This document shows positions 19,763 through 28,191 of a stretch of DNA of 64,000 nucleotides, piece by piece (the stretch's first letter is position 1; every line of letters begins with the position of its first letter). The notes under the pieces are model-generated. The model saw only the letters and a list, made by a program, of their open reading frames with translations, had not been told where the DNA came from and searched no databases. This DNA comes from Thalassotalea fonticola. GTDB taxonomy: Bacteria; Pseudomonadota; Gammaproteobacteria; Enterobacterales; Alteromonadaceae. A program made the position numbers and the translations under genes. The stretch lies in assembly GCF_032911225.1 (NCBI RefSeq), contig NZ_CP136600.1, positions 3,596,001-3,660,000 of the forward strand, read 5' to 3'.

Positions 19763-20942
19763 ACGTTTTTATTTAAAAGCAAAACAGGTGTTTACCGAAC
19801 ACGGTATTAAAACTGATCATTATGTACTCGTTGACAAAGGTCTGATCAAAGATATTAGTGCTACAGCTAATTTGGACATTCAGGTATTTGACTTAGGCGA
19901 CAGCCAGTTAATGCCGGGTTTTATAGATATGCATATTCATGGCCGTGAAGGCTGTGATGTTATGGATGCGAAGCTGTCTTCATTAAACACTATTTCAGCA
20001 TCTCTGGCCAAACATGGCGTGGTAGGTTTTTTAGCGACAACGGTTACTGCAAAATGGCAGGACAGTATAAAAGCGTTTGGCACAATAGGCGAAGCTGCTC
20101 ATTCTTCATTAGATGGTGCACAGGTATTGGGTGCCTATAATGAAGGGTTGTTCTTCACTGATGAGCATAAAGGTGCTCATAATGAAAAATTCTTTTTAAG
20201 ATTAACTAAAGAGCGAGTCGATGCAATTTATGCGGCAACTCAAGGTACGCTAAAAGTTGTGGCGATGGCACCAGAGTTTGAAGACTCAAAAGAGATGATC
20301 ACCTATCTGGACTCTCTCGGAGTTAAAGTAATGCTCGGCCATACCAATGCCAATTATCAACAAACCGTGGATGCATTGGATGCAGGAGCCTGTGGTGGTG
20401 TTCATATCTTTAATGGTATGAGTGGTATACATCATCGTGATCCAGGTTGTGCCGGCGCGGTGTTAATGGACCCAAATGCAATTGCTGAAGTAATCGCTGA
20501 TGGCGTACATTTACATCCAACGATTATGCAAATGGTGTACAAACTAAAAGGTCCGAACAAAATGGCTCTGATCAGTGATTGTATCAATGCTGGTGGTTTT
20601 AGTGATGGCACTTATCGTTTAGGTGAATTAGATGTTTATGTTAAAGACGGTGTTGCTCGAACGGCTACTGGCTCTTTAGCAGGTAGTACACTTACTCTTG
20701 AAAAGGCTATTGATAATTTGGTTGAACTGGCACAAGTACCACTGTTAGAAGCTGTACATATGGCGAGTTTAGTACCGGCAAAGTTCTTAGGGTTAGCTGA
20801 CCAAATTGGCAGCATAGCGGTTAATAAGCGTGCTAACTTCGCCATTTTAAAAGATAATCAGCAAGTACAGGCAACCATGATTGACGGTAAAGTGGTTTAT
20901 CAACAGGAAAGTTTTCATTCACTTGCCACATTAATACGCTGA
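19752..20942 (+). CDS. agaA: N-acetylgalactosamine-6-phosphate deacetylase (NagA family)
   Basis: A 396-residue amidohydrolase. It has the HxH metal motif in GFIDMHIHGREG (about 57), the EG in YNEGLFFTDEHKGAHN, MLGHTNA and GVHIFNGM histidines, and a late catalytic Asp in LISDCINAGG. It removes the acetyl group from GalNAc-6-phosphate, feeding AgaS. The NagA family also acts on GlcNAc-6-phosphate; the aga operon and the absence of nagB suggest GalNAc. Confidence 0.92.
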   Translation: MTNKRFYLKAKQVFTEHGIKTDHYVLVDKGLIKDISATANLDIQVFDLGDSQLMPGFIDMHIHGREGCDVMDAKLSSLNTISASLAKHGVVGFLATTVTAKWQDSIKAFGTIGEAAHSSLDGAQVLGAYNEGLFFTDEHKGAHNEKFFLRLTKERVDAIYAATQGTLKVVAMAPEFEDSKEMITYLDSLGVKVMLGHTNANYQQTVDALDAGACGGVHIFNGMSGIHHRDPGCAGAVLMDPNAIAEVIADGVHLHPTIMQMVYKLKGPNKMALISDCINAGGFSDGTYRLGELDVYVKDGVARTATGSLAGSTLTLEKAIDNLVELAQVPLLEAVHMASLVPAKFLGLADQIGSIAVNKRANFAILKDNQQVQATMIDGKVVYQQESFHSLATLIR

Positions 20943-20974
20943 TCGACAGGTGATCGTTATTCAGGGAGTTGCTG

Positions 20975-22684
20975 GTGTCTGTAGATAATCACTCAACATT
21001 TGATGCTATCGTCATTGGCTCTGGCATGACCGGTGGCTGGGCAGCAAAAGAGCTCACCGAGCAAGGTTTAAATGTTCTACTGCTAGAGCGTGGTCGCATG
21101 GTCGAGCATGGCAAAGATTACCCTACGGCACACCAAGACACTTGGGATCTACCTTTTCGCGGTAAGCCGACACAAATCGACCTTGAACAGCAGCATAAGC
21201 AAGCCCGCAGTCCCTTTCTGGTAAATCAGGCAATCAAGCACTGGTTTGTTAATGACCTTAAACACCCTTATAGCGAAACCAAACGTTTTGACTGGCACCG
21301 AGGCTATCATGTTGGTGGTAAAAGTTTAGCCTGGGGGCGACAATGTTTACGGTTGAGTGATTTAGATTTTTCGGCAAATAAACTTGATGGTCATGGTATT
21401 GACTGGCCAATACGATACCAAGATATTGCCCCCTGGTACGATAAGGTAGAGCAGTTTATTGGTGTTATTGGAGAATCACTCAATTTGCCACAACTCCCCG
21501 ATGGTAAATTTTTACCTCCTATGGCGTTAAATTGTGTTGAACGACACTTTCGTCAAAGCCTTAATCAAGAATTTACTGATCGCACTTTAACCATAGGTAG
21601 AATTGCTCATTTAACCGATGACAAAGGTTTTGCCGGACGCAGTAAATGCCAGTACCGCAATCGTTGTATGCGCGGCTGCCCAACAGGCAGTTACTTTAGT
21701 GCTAATTCATCAACGTTACCCGCAGCGCATCGTACCGGTAGATTAACCTTAAGAACCGATTCTATCGTCAGCGAAATTTGCTATGACGATAGCAGCAAGT
21801 TGGCAACTGGGGTGAAAATAATCGATGCCAAAAGCCATGAGCAATTAACTTTTAATGCCAGAATAATATTCTGTTGTGCCTCTACCATAGCAACCACATC
21901 GTTATTGTTACAATCTAAATCGAAACGCTTTCCCAACGGTTTAGGCAATGATAGTGGTGAACTTGGTCATAACCTGATGGATCATCATTTTCAGGTTGGT
22001 GCTCGCGCCGATGTTGATGGTTTTGATGACAAGTACTATAAAGGCCGTCGTCCCGTTGGTTTTCACATACCGCGCTTTCGTAATATAAAAACACAAGATG
22101 AACCGCTTGATTTTGTGCGAGGTTATGGCTTTCAGGGCTATTGCAGTCGTAGCAACTGGCAGCGCGGCATTAAAGAAATGTCGTATGGCAAAGAGCTAAA
22201 AGAATCATTATTAAAACCTGGATCTTGGCGTATTGGCTTGGTTGGTTTTGGCGAATGTTTACCTTATCACGACAATAAAATTAGTTTGAATTACAGCCTG
22301 CTGGATCAGTGGGGCTTGCCTACGGTCAGCTTTGATTGTCAATTTAAAGATAATGAACAGAAGATGCGTGCTGACATGAAGGCGCAAGCGGTTGAAATGC
22401 TAAGCAAAGCGGGTTACAAAAATGTGACTCCTTATGAGCTTGAAGCTATTCCGGGTCACGCCATTCATGAAATGGGCACGGCTCGTATGGGGCACGATCC
22501 CAACACCTCGGTAGTAAATAAGCACAATCAATTGCACGCAGTGGCAAATGTTTATGTTACTGATGGCTCATTCATGGCATCTTCTGCTTATCAAAACCCA
22601 TCGCTAACTTATATGGCATTTACCGCCCGGGCGGCAGCACACGCGATAAAACAATTTCAAGCAGGTGGTTTCAATCATGGATAG
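20975..22684 (+). CDS. GMC oxidoreductase (FAD sugar dehydrogenase large subunit)
   Basis: A 569-residue flavoprotein. GTG at 20975 has AGGGAG six bases upstream; a TTG at 20969 would abut that site. The FAD fold is DAIVIGSGMTGGWAAKEL. A CxYRNRCMRGCPTG segment (about 225) resembles the Cys-rich insert seen in gluconate- and glucoside-dehydrogenase subunits. The C-terminal HEMGTARMG and YVTDGSFMASSAYQNPS carry the active His region. With the next gene it forms a dehydrogenase that probably oxidises a sugar in the periplasm and passes electrons to the respiratory chain. The exact substrate is unknown. Confidence 0.88.
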   Translation: MSVDNHSTFDAIVIGSGMTGGWAAKELTEQGLNVLLLERGRMVEHGKDYPTAHQDTWDLPFRGKPTQIDLEQQHKQARSPFLVNQAIKHWFVNDLKHPYSETKRFDWHRGYHVGGKSLAWGRQCLRLSDLDFSANKLDGHGIDWPIRYQDIAPWYDKVEQFIGVIGESLNLPQLPDGKFLPPMALNCVERHFRQSLNQEFTDRTLTIGRIAHLTDDKGFAGRSKCQYRNRCMRGCPTGSYFSANSSTLPAAHRTGRLTLRTDSIVSEICYDDSSKLATGVKIIDAKSHEQLTFNARIIFCCASTIATTSLLLQSKSKRFPNGLGNDSGELGHNLMDHHFQVGARADVDGFDDKYYKGRRPVGFHIPRFRNIKTQDEPLDFVRGYGFQGYCSRSNWQRGIKEMSYGKELKESLLKPGSWRIGLVGFGECLPYHDNKISLNYSLLDQWGLPTVSFDCQFKDNEQKMRADMKAQAVEMLSKAGYKNVTPYELEAIPGHAIHEMGTARMGHDPNTSVVNKHNQLHAVANVYVTDGSFMASSAYQNPSLTYMAFTARAAAHAIKQFQAGGFNHG

Positions 22685-23306
22685 ACGAGCTGCAATAGGC
22701 TTTTTGCTTAAGTCTCTCGGCGTTACTGCGACTATACCTACACTGGTAACGACTCTTTCTGGCTGTGTTGAGTCTCCTGTCGCGGCGAATGAAAAACTTA
22801 CTTTTCTAAGCTCTGAACAATACTCACTTGTGCAGGGGATTGTTGATATTATCCTTCCTAAAACTGACATTGTCGGCGCTACTGAACTCGATATTGCTCT
22901 GTTTATCGATAGCATGCTCACCCATACAGTCGATACCGAATTAAAGAGTGTTTTTAAACAGGGAGCACAGCAGTGTTCAGCTGAGCTTTTTAGGCAGACA
23001 AAACGGTCTCCATTACAGGCCGAATTTGTTCATTACCAGCAACTTATAGCAGAGTTTTTTGATATTGATGATACCCTACAGCAGGATATTTTTATTCAGC
23101 AGAGCAAAGTTGTTAGTGAGCTCAATGATGGTCAACGCCAGCAATACAATTTGTATAAGTTCCTATTAACAACACGTCAGCTTTGTTTACTTGGCTTTTA
23201 TACCAGTGAATATGTAGGCGAACATATTTTAAGTTATGCTCCAATTCCTGGCGAGTATGACGCATGTGTTGACCTTGACCAAATAGGTAATGCCTGGTCA
23301 GCATAA
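22677..23306 (+). CDS. Gluconate 2-dehydrogenase subunit 3-like small subunit, Tat-type signal
   Basis: A 209-residue protein from ATG 22677, overlapping the GMC gene by 8 bp, with AGGTGG eight bases upstream. The N-terminus MDRRAAIGFLLKSLG has a twin-arginine followed by a hydrophobic segment ending at SGC, so the complex is likely exported folded by Tat. The body (FLSSEQYSLVQGIVDIILPKTD) fits the subunit 3 family that travels with GMC dehydrogenases. No cytochrome subunit follows, so the electron acceptor must be encoded elsewhere. Confidence 0.85.
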   Translation: MDRRAAIGFLLKSLGVTATIPTLVTTLSGCVESPVAANEKLTFLSSEQYSLVQGIVDIILPKTDIVGATELDIALFIDSMLTHTVDTELKSVFKQGAQQCSAELFRQTKRSPLQAEFVHYQQLIAEFFDIDDTLQQDIFIQQSKVVSELNDGQRQQYNLYKFLLTTRQLCLLGFYTSEYVGEHILSYAPIPGEYDACVDLDQIGNAWSA

Positions 23307-23725
23307 CCTCTATTATTTATTTTAATTTCAAAATTATCGCCATTTTCAAGCGGTGAAAATAGCTGCACAAGCAAGGTCCTAATTAATACCAATCTGCTAA
23401 ACCCATTATTTAAAACAGATAAATCCTCAATTGCTGGTTGTTTCACATTGTTTCATATTTGCCTAGTTCTAATGTATGCCTAACTCTATGAAATATATAG
23501 ATATGGTCATTGTTTTATTGCCTGTTGGTTTTGGTACTGATAATGAGCAAGTTGTTTTTATTTTTAAGTGAAAGTTATTGAAAGTTTCGCTGTGTTCTGT
23601 AGTATAGGGTTGACTTATTTAGCATTAACCCAATTCTTGCAGCCACGCTATAGCGTCATGAATAAAGCAGCCATGCGTAAGTTTTCGGAAGTGGCTTTTT
23701 CAAAAAACAAACAGGTAAATCAGCA
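23307..23725. other. Non-coding stretch before the second GH20 gene (419 bp)
   Basis: It holds an isolated ATACCAATCTG end (about 23377) like the intergenic repeats at 31582 and 34899, and the operator-promoter at 23570-23605. No gene is seen. Confidence 0.5.
23570..23605 (+). promoter_or_regulatory. AgaR-type operator and promoter before GH20
   Basis: GAAAGTTATTGAAAG (23570-23584) keeps both GAAAG halves at 10-bp spacing. ATTGAA (23577-23582) and TAGTAT (23600-23605) are 17 bp apart and make a plausible sigma70 promoter overlapped by the box. Confidence 0.62.
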
Positions 23726-25723
23726 ATGAAAACAATGATCAACAAGGTCTTTTTAATATTCTTGATATGGTGCAATTGGAGCAGTGCTTGGGCTTTATCT
23801 GAGCCGTCTATTATTCCCCGCCCGGCGCAATTGAAAATGATAAAGGGTAACTATCAGATCCCACAGCAGTTGTTAATTTCCTCTGAGCCACGCTTTAGTA
23901 ATGAAGTGGCATATCTTAGCCAGTTGTTGTCAAACCACCTTACCGTTATTAGCCAGACAAGTAATGTTGCTGAAAAACATGCTGGCATCATTATCAGTAC
24001 GAGTAAAAAAGACTTAGGTAATGAAGGTTACCGTTTACAGGTAGATGCTACAGGGGTGAAAATTCAGGCAACCACTGAGACTGGTGTTTTCTATGGCATT
24101 CAAAGTTTACTGCAAATGCTGCCTGCAACATTACTTGCAGAAAATTCTACCGTAGAGCAATTAACTTTACCGTATATCAACATAACTGATACACCACGTT
24201 TTTCATGGCGTGGCTTTATGTTGGATGAAGCGCGTCATTTTCAAGGTAAACAAGAAGTAAAACGTCTACTTGAGCAAATGGCGCAACTTAAAATGAATGT
24301 GTTTCATTGGCACTTAACTGACGATCAGGGCTGGCGTATTGAGATCAAAAAATATCCGCGCTTAACTGAAATTGGTTCAAAACGTAGTGACACTCAGCTT
24401 GGCGGTTGGAACAGCAAAAAGCGCTCAGGTGAAGTCCATGAAGGTTTTTATACTCAAGACGATATCCGAGAAATAGTTGCCTACGCTGACAAGCGTCATA
24501 TCACTATAGTGCCTGAAATTGGTATGCCGGGTCATGCCAGCGCTGCCGTTGCCGCCTATCCTGAGCTTGGCACCGGCCGTCGTCAAATTGAAGTCCCTGT
24601 GGTGTTTGGCAAAATGGTCGATAGCTACAATGCCGCGGATGAAAAGGTTTATCAAATATTAAGCGACATTCTCGATGAAGTGGTCGCATTATTTCCTGGG
24701 CAGGTGATCCACATTGGTGGTGATGAAGTGCGTTTTGACCAGTGGCAAGAGAGTGCTGAGATTAAAGCATTAATGACTCGAGAAAAGTTGCAAACCATGG
24801 CCGATGTACAGATTTATTTCACCAACCGCATGTCTAAAATCATTGAAGCTAAAGGTCGACGGATGATGGGCTGGAATGAAATTATGGGTGATGATCTGCA
24901 TGGCTTCCTTAAGGATGGCCAAACCGGAAAAGCGGCAGAGCTGTCTAAGAGTGCGTTGGTTCATTTTTGGAAGGGCAATAGAGAACTGGCCGAAAATGCC
25001 ATTAAAAAAGGTCATCAGGTAGTGAACTCATGGCATATGTACACCTATTTAGATTACGGTTATCGCACCATTAGTATGGCTAAAGCTTATCATTTTGATC
25101 CGATATTTTCCGGTTTAGAAAAAAAGTACCACAACAAGGTTGAAGGTTTAGGTTGTCAAATGTGGGGCGAATGGATCCCAACAGTAGAGCGCATGTATAA
25201 GCAAGTGTTTCCACGCCTTAGTGCCTGTGCGGAAGTTGGCTGGACAGACTTAGCGCGTAAAGACTTTGGCGGATTTCAACAGCGGATGAAAACCCAGTAC
25301 CAACGCTGGCAAATTCAAGGTATTCCTTATGCCGACAATAACGACAAAGTATTAACTGCAAAAGACTTTTTCAATCAACCTTTGGTCGCTAACTGGACTC
25401 CTGCAGAGCTGACGACTGGGTTTAACAAGTTATCTTGGGAAGTTACTGAACATGTTAAAAAACAAGGCAAAATTAACGTCGCCATGCTTTATCGTGAAGG
25501 CAAAAATGCTCTTGAAATTGAATCCCTAGAACTTTATGAAAATGGCAAACGCATTGCCAAAGATAGGCACTATGCATTAAGTGGCGAAATACTATCAAAT
25601 ATTGTCTACAAGCTAAAACTACCTGAGTATAAATCAGATGCCACTTATACGTTAAAAGCGTCGGTAAAAGGCAGCCTAGGCATCGATTCATTCGGACAAG
25701 TGAAAATGTGGCAAGCGGATTGA
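23726..25723 (+). CDS. GH20 beta-N-acetylhexosaminidase, secreted (second copy)
   Basis: A 665-residue GH20 enzyme with a signal peptide (to about residue 25), the alpha/beta GH20b domain (about 30-150) and the barrel starting FSWRGFMLDEARHFQG. The marker HWHLTDDQGWRIE and the catalytic pair Asp333-Glu334 in HIGGDEV are intact, as is the QMWGEW loop. It hydrolyses terminal beta-GlcNAc or beta-GalNAc. It has its own operator-bearing promoter and is distinct in domain layout from the GH20 at 13277, so the two may act on different linkages. Confidence 0.93.
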   Translation: MKTMINKVFLIFLIWCNWSSAWALSEPSIIPRPAQLKMIKGNYQIPQQLLISSEPRFSNEVAYLSQLLSNHLTVISQTSNVAEKHAGIIISTSKKDLGNEGYRLQVDATGVKIQATTETGVFYGIQSLLQMLPATLLAENSTVEQLTLPYINITDTPRFSWRGFMLDEARHFQGKQEVKRLLEQMAQLKMNVFHWHLTDDQGWRIEIKKYPRLTEIGSKRSDTQLGGWNSKKRSGEVHEGFYTQDDIREIVAYADKRHITIVPEIGMPGHASAAVAAYPELGTGRRQIEVPVVFGKMVDSYNAADEKVYQILSDILDEVVALFPGQVIHIGGDEVRFDQWQESAEIKALMTREKLQTMADVQIYFTNRMSKIIEAKGRRMMGWNEIMGDDLHGFLKDGQTGKAAELSKSALVHFWKGNRELAENAIKKGHQVVNSWHMYTYLDYGYRTISMAKAYHFDPIFSGLEKKYHNKVEGLGCQMWGEWIPTVERMYKQVFPRLSACAEVGWTDLARKDFGGFQQRMKTQYQRWQIQGIPYADNNDKVLTAKDFFNQPLVANWTPAELTTGFNKLSWEVTEHVKKQGKINVAMLYREGKNALEIESLELYENGKRIAKDRHYALSGEILSNIVYKLKLPEYKSDATYTLKASVKGSLGIDSFGQVKMWQAD

Positions 25724-25823
25724 AGTTTGCAAGCATTTTGCTGTTCCAGACATTGAAGGTAATTCTAGATATTTTGGCTAGCCCCTTTTATTTCTAAACA
25801 TATAAAAACATTAAAGGATTAAA

Positions 25824-27275
25824 ATGAAACACTTATTAATCATAGTATTAAGTTTATTAACGGTTGCTTGTGGAGGCGGCGGTGAAAGTGATACTGACAC
25901 TTCACCAAACATTGAGGTTGTTGGTGCTGCAGTTATTTCAATTTATATTGGTGAAACCTATAAAGACCTAGGTGCAACAGCTGAAGATGATATTGACCAA
26001 GATATTAATGATAAAATAATCATAACTACCGATTTAGATACATCTGTTGAAGGGGTCTATGAGGTAATTTATACCGTGACTGATAGCGGAGGAAATACCG
26101 CAACTACCACTAGAGCTGTAGAAGTGAAGAGCCCTATTTATGCTTTAAGTTTTACAGATCCTAATTTAACTTTATATGAAGGTAGCTACACGCATCGATT
26201 TTATTTTGAATTTGATGTAATTGAAAAGGTCGATAAAGTTGTAAATTTTAACATTCAAGAAAGTTCGACAGCTGAAAGTGACATAGACTATCGCTTAATT
26301 TCAAGCGAATTCACCGTATTCAAAGGTTTGAATCGAGGTTATATCGAATTAGAGTTGCTTGATGATGATTTCGATGAAGGGAGTGAAGTTATTGATATAT
26401 CGCTAGTTGATCCAAATTTAAAAGAAATAGTATTCATTCAGATCACTCTCGACGATAAAACTACTACCGCAGTTGCACATAATGATTTACCAAGTTCTGC
26501 CATCACATCACCTGTATCTATTATTGATGATTATATGTATATCATGGGGTCTAGGAGCATAGATAAGTATAACCTTATAGATGAAGTTTCTAGCACTAAT
26601 AGCGCACCTGCTGTGGACAATTCATATGGTGATTCTATCGTTTATAACGAAGAAATATATTTTTATACGGGCGGCAGTTTATATAACGTTAATGAAAAAG
26701 ATTTTAATTATGAGCTAATTTCACAAGCACCAATATTTCTAGAATGGACAGCAGAATTACAAGTCTTAAATAACGAATTATATGTTATTGGTGGAAAAAC
26801 CATCGATGAAAGTTCATCAACAATAGTGCAAGCTTTTAACTTTGATACTCAAACCTGGAGCAGTAAAAGTGATTTAAACCATAACAGGTATGGTGGAGCG
26901 ACAGGGATAGTAAATGGAGAAATATTTGTTTTTGGTGGAAATTATAGTAGTGGTACGTCAGAAAAATATGATCCTAAAAGCAATACTTGGGTTTACATAA
27001 CTGCTAATGCAAAATTAGCTGGATCTTTTAGTTTTAGTACTGCGATTAGTAATGGCAATTTTATTGAAATTATTACTTCTGATATATCGGCTGAAACTTC
27101 TGTTTTAAGATATAACGCGCTAGCTGATAGTTGGTCAGAGTTTGTGGTAGACACCCCATCTAAAATGAGTATGGACTCAATGCTTTATAAAGGAAGAACA
27201 TACTTAGTAGGCGGTTTCAGAGGTGATGAGGGAAGCAGTAAAGGCCTTCACTCTTATTATATCGGTGATAATTAA
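25824..27275 (+). CDS. Lipoprotein with DUF5011, Calx-beta and Kelch repeats
   Basis: A 483-residue lipoprotein (lipobox LLTVACGGGG, Cys16, then Gly and acidic residues). Residues about 30-110 form a DUF5011-type immunoglobulin-like domain (YKDLGATAEDD, YTVTDSGGNTATT). Residues about 115-215 fit Calx-beta. Residues about 220-483 hold Kelch-like blades (LYVIGGKTIDES, GEIFVFGGN, YLVGGFRG). It could bind extracellular glycan or protein at the cell surface. Its coding sequence is more AT-rich than the GH20 gene before it, hinting at separate origin. Function is unknown. Confidence 0.75.
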   Translation: MKHLLIIVLSLLTVACGGGGESDTDTSPNIEVVGAAVISIYIGETYKDLGATAEDDIDQDINDKIIITTDLDTSVEGVYEVIYTVTDSGGNTATTTRAVEVKSPIYALSFTDPNLTLYEGSYTHRFYFEFDVIEKVDKVVNFNIQESSTAESDIDYRLISSEFTVFKGLNRGYIELELLDDDFDEGSEVIDISLVDPNLKEIVFIQITLDDKTTTAVAHNDLPSSAITSPVSIIDDYMYIMGSRSIDKYNLIDEVSSTNSAPAVDNSYGDSIVYNEEIYFYTGGSLYNVNEKDFNYELISQAPIFLEWTAELQVLNNELYVIGGKTIDESSSTIVQAFNFDTQTWSSKSDLNHNRYGGATGIVNGEIFVFGGNYSSGTSEKYDPKSNTWVYITANAKLAGSFSFSTAISNGNFIEIITSDISAETSVLRYNALADSWSEFVVDTPSKMSMDSMLYKGRTYLVGGFRGDEGSSKGLHSYYIGDN

Positions 27276-27276
27276 T

Positions 27277-27360
27277 GCTGATTTTAAAGCCTTGATAACT
27301 AACCCTAAATTCAAAGAGTTAATTGCACCTGCAAAAGCAGAGTTAGTTACAAAAATATAA
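27277..27360 (+). pseudogene. Short C-terminal gene remnant
   Basis: Just after the Kelch gene, in the +1 frame, an open stretch encodes NADFKALITNPKFKEL and AKAELVTKI followed by TAA at 27358. It has no start or ribosome site of its own. It looks like the tail of an older gene, or a frameshifted extension of the Kelch gene. No parent is recognised. Confidence 0.3.
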
Positions 27361-27416
27361 GCCACTCAAGTAGAGCAAATAAAGCTTGGCTTTTGTCATT
27401 GCGGCATTAAAACAAG

Positions 27417-27454
27417 AAAAGGCATAAACCGATTAACGGCTTATGCCTTTTTTT
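27417..27454. terminator. Bidirectional terminator
   Basis: GGCATAA (27421-27427) pairs with TTATGCC (27441-27447), and an inner CCG/CGG extends the stem. Seven T follow on the plus strand and four A precede, so it serves the convergent Kelch (+) and outer-membrane (-) genes. Confidence 0.85.
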
Positions 27455-27466
27455 AAATCAAGCTAA

Positions 27467-28036
27467 TTAGAAACGGTAGGCGATATTTAGTGAAGACGTT
27501 GCTGCGCTGATATCATCGATTTCAGCAAAATCTTCGTAGTCACTCGTTGTACGTAAAGATAAGGTGAAGTCCAAAGCGACTTGTTCCCAATTGTAGCCAA
27601 TGCCACCACCTAGCTGAGCACCTGAGAAGTCTTCATCAATATCATCATATTCCATTGATTCGGAATAAAAACCAAACGAGCCATAGATTTTAAACCCGGT
27701 ACTTGCCAAACCCGTACCAGCTAACAGTTGCAATTCACAACCACTTAATTCCAGCTGAGAAAAATCGTCATGTTCAGTATCATAATAAGAAGCCTTGATT
27801 GCAACATTATCAGTTGCGCCATAGGTTAATGACAAGTTGTAACCAGTAAACTCATCTTCATCATAGTCACTGTCGTCTGGCTCAAGCACAAGCGCATAAG
27901 TACCAATACCCACTTGCCATTGCTTGTCTAGTGCAACTTGGGTTGAATTATCTTCGCTGTTGCTGGGTTGTTCGGCGAATACGACAAAACTAGTGAGTAA
28001 AAGGGAAGTAAGGGTAGCGACTTTAATATTTAGCAT
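27467..28036 (-). CDS. Outer-membrane beta-barrel protein, small
   Basis: A 189-residue protein with a signal peptide (to about residue 21, VFA). It has alternating hydrophobic strands (WQVGIGTYALVLEP, YNLSLTYGATDNVAIKASY) and a terminal Phe (LNIAYRF), typical of eight-stranded OmpW/OmpA-like barrels. Acidic loops such as DDSDYDEDE and YDDIDED could bind cations. No operator precedes it, so a link to the glycan regulon is not shown. Confidence 0.75.
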   Translation of the reverse strand: MLNIKVATLTSLLLTSFVVFAEQPSNSEDNSTQVALDKQWQVGIGTYALVLEPDDSDYDEDEFTGYNLSLTYGATDNVAIKASYYDTEHDDFSQLELSGCELQLLAGTGLASTGFKIYGSFGFYSESMEYDDIDEDFSGAQLGGGIGYNWEQVALDFTLSLRTTSDYEDFAEIDDISAATSSLNIAYRF

Positions 28037-28191
28037 TTCATTTCCTTATGCTGTTTGTGTGTAAAAAATAGTAATTAATGTTCTTGGTTTAATTTTTTGA
28101 AAACCGTGCTGAGACAGCAAGAGTCGTTGGCAAAAAAAATACCTAACCAAGATGATGTTAAGTATTTAAATGCCAACTAGTCCTAGCTGTA

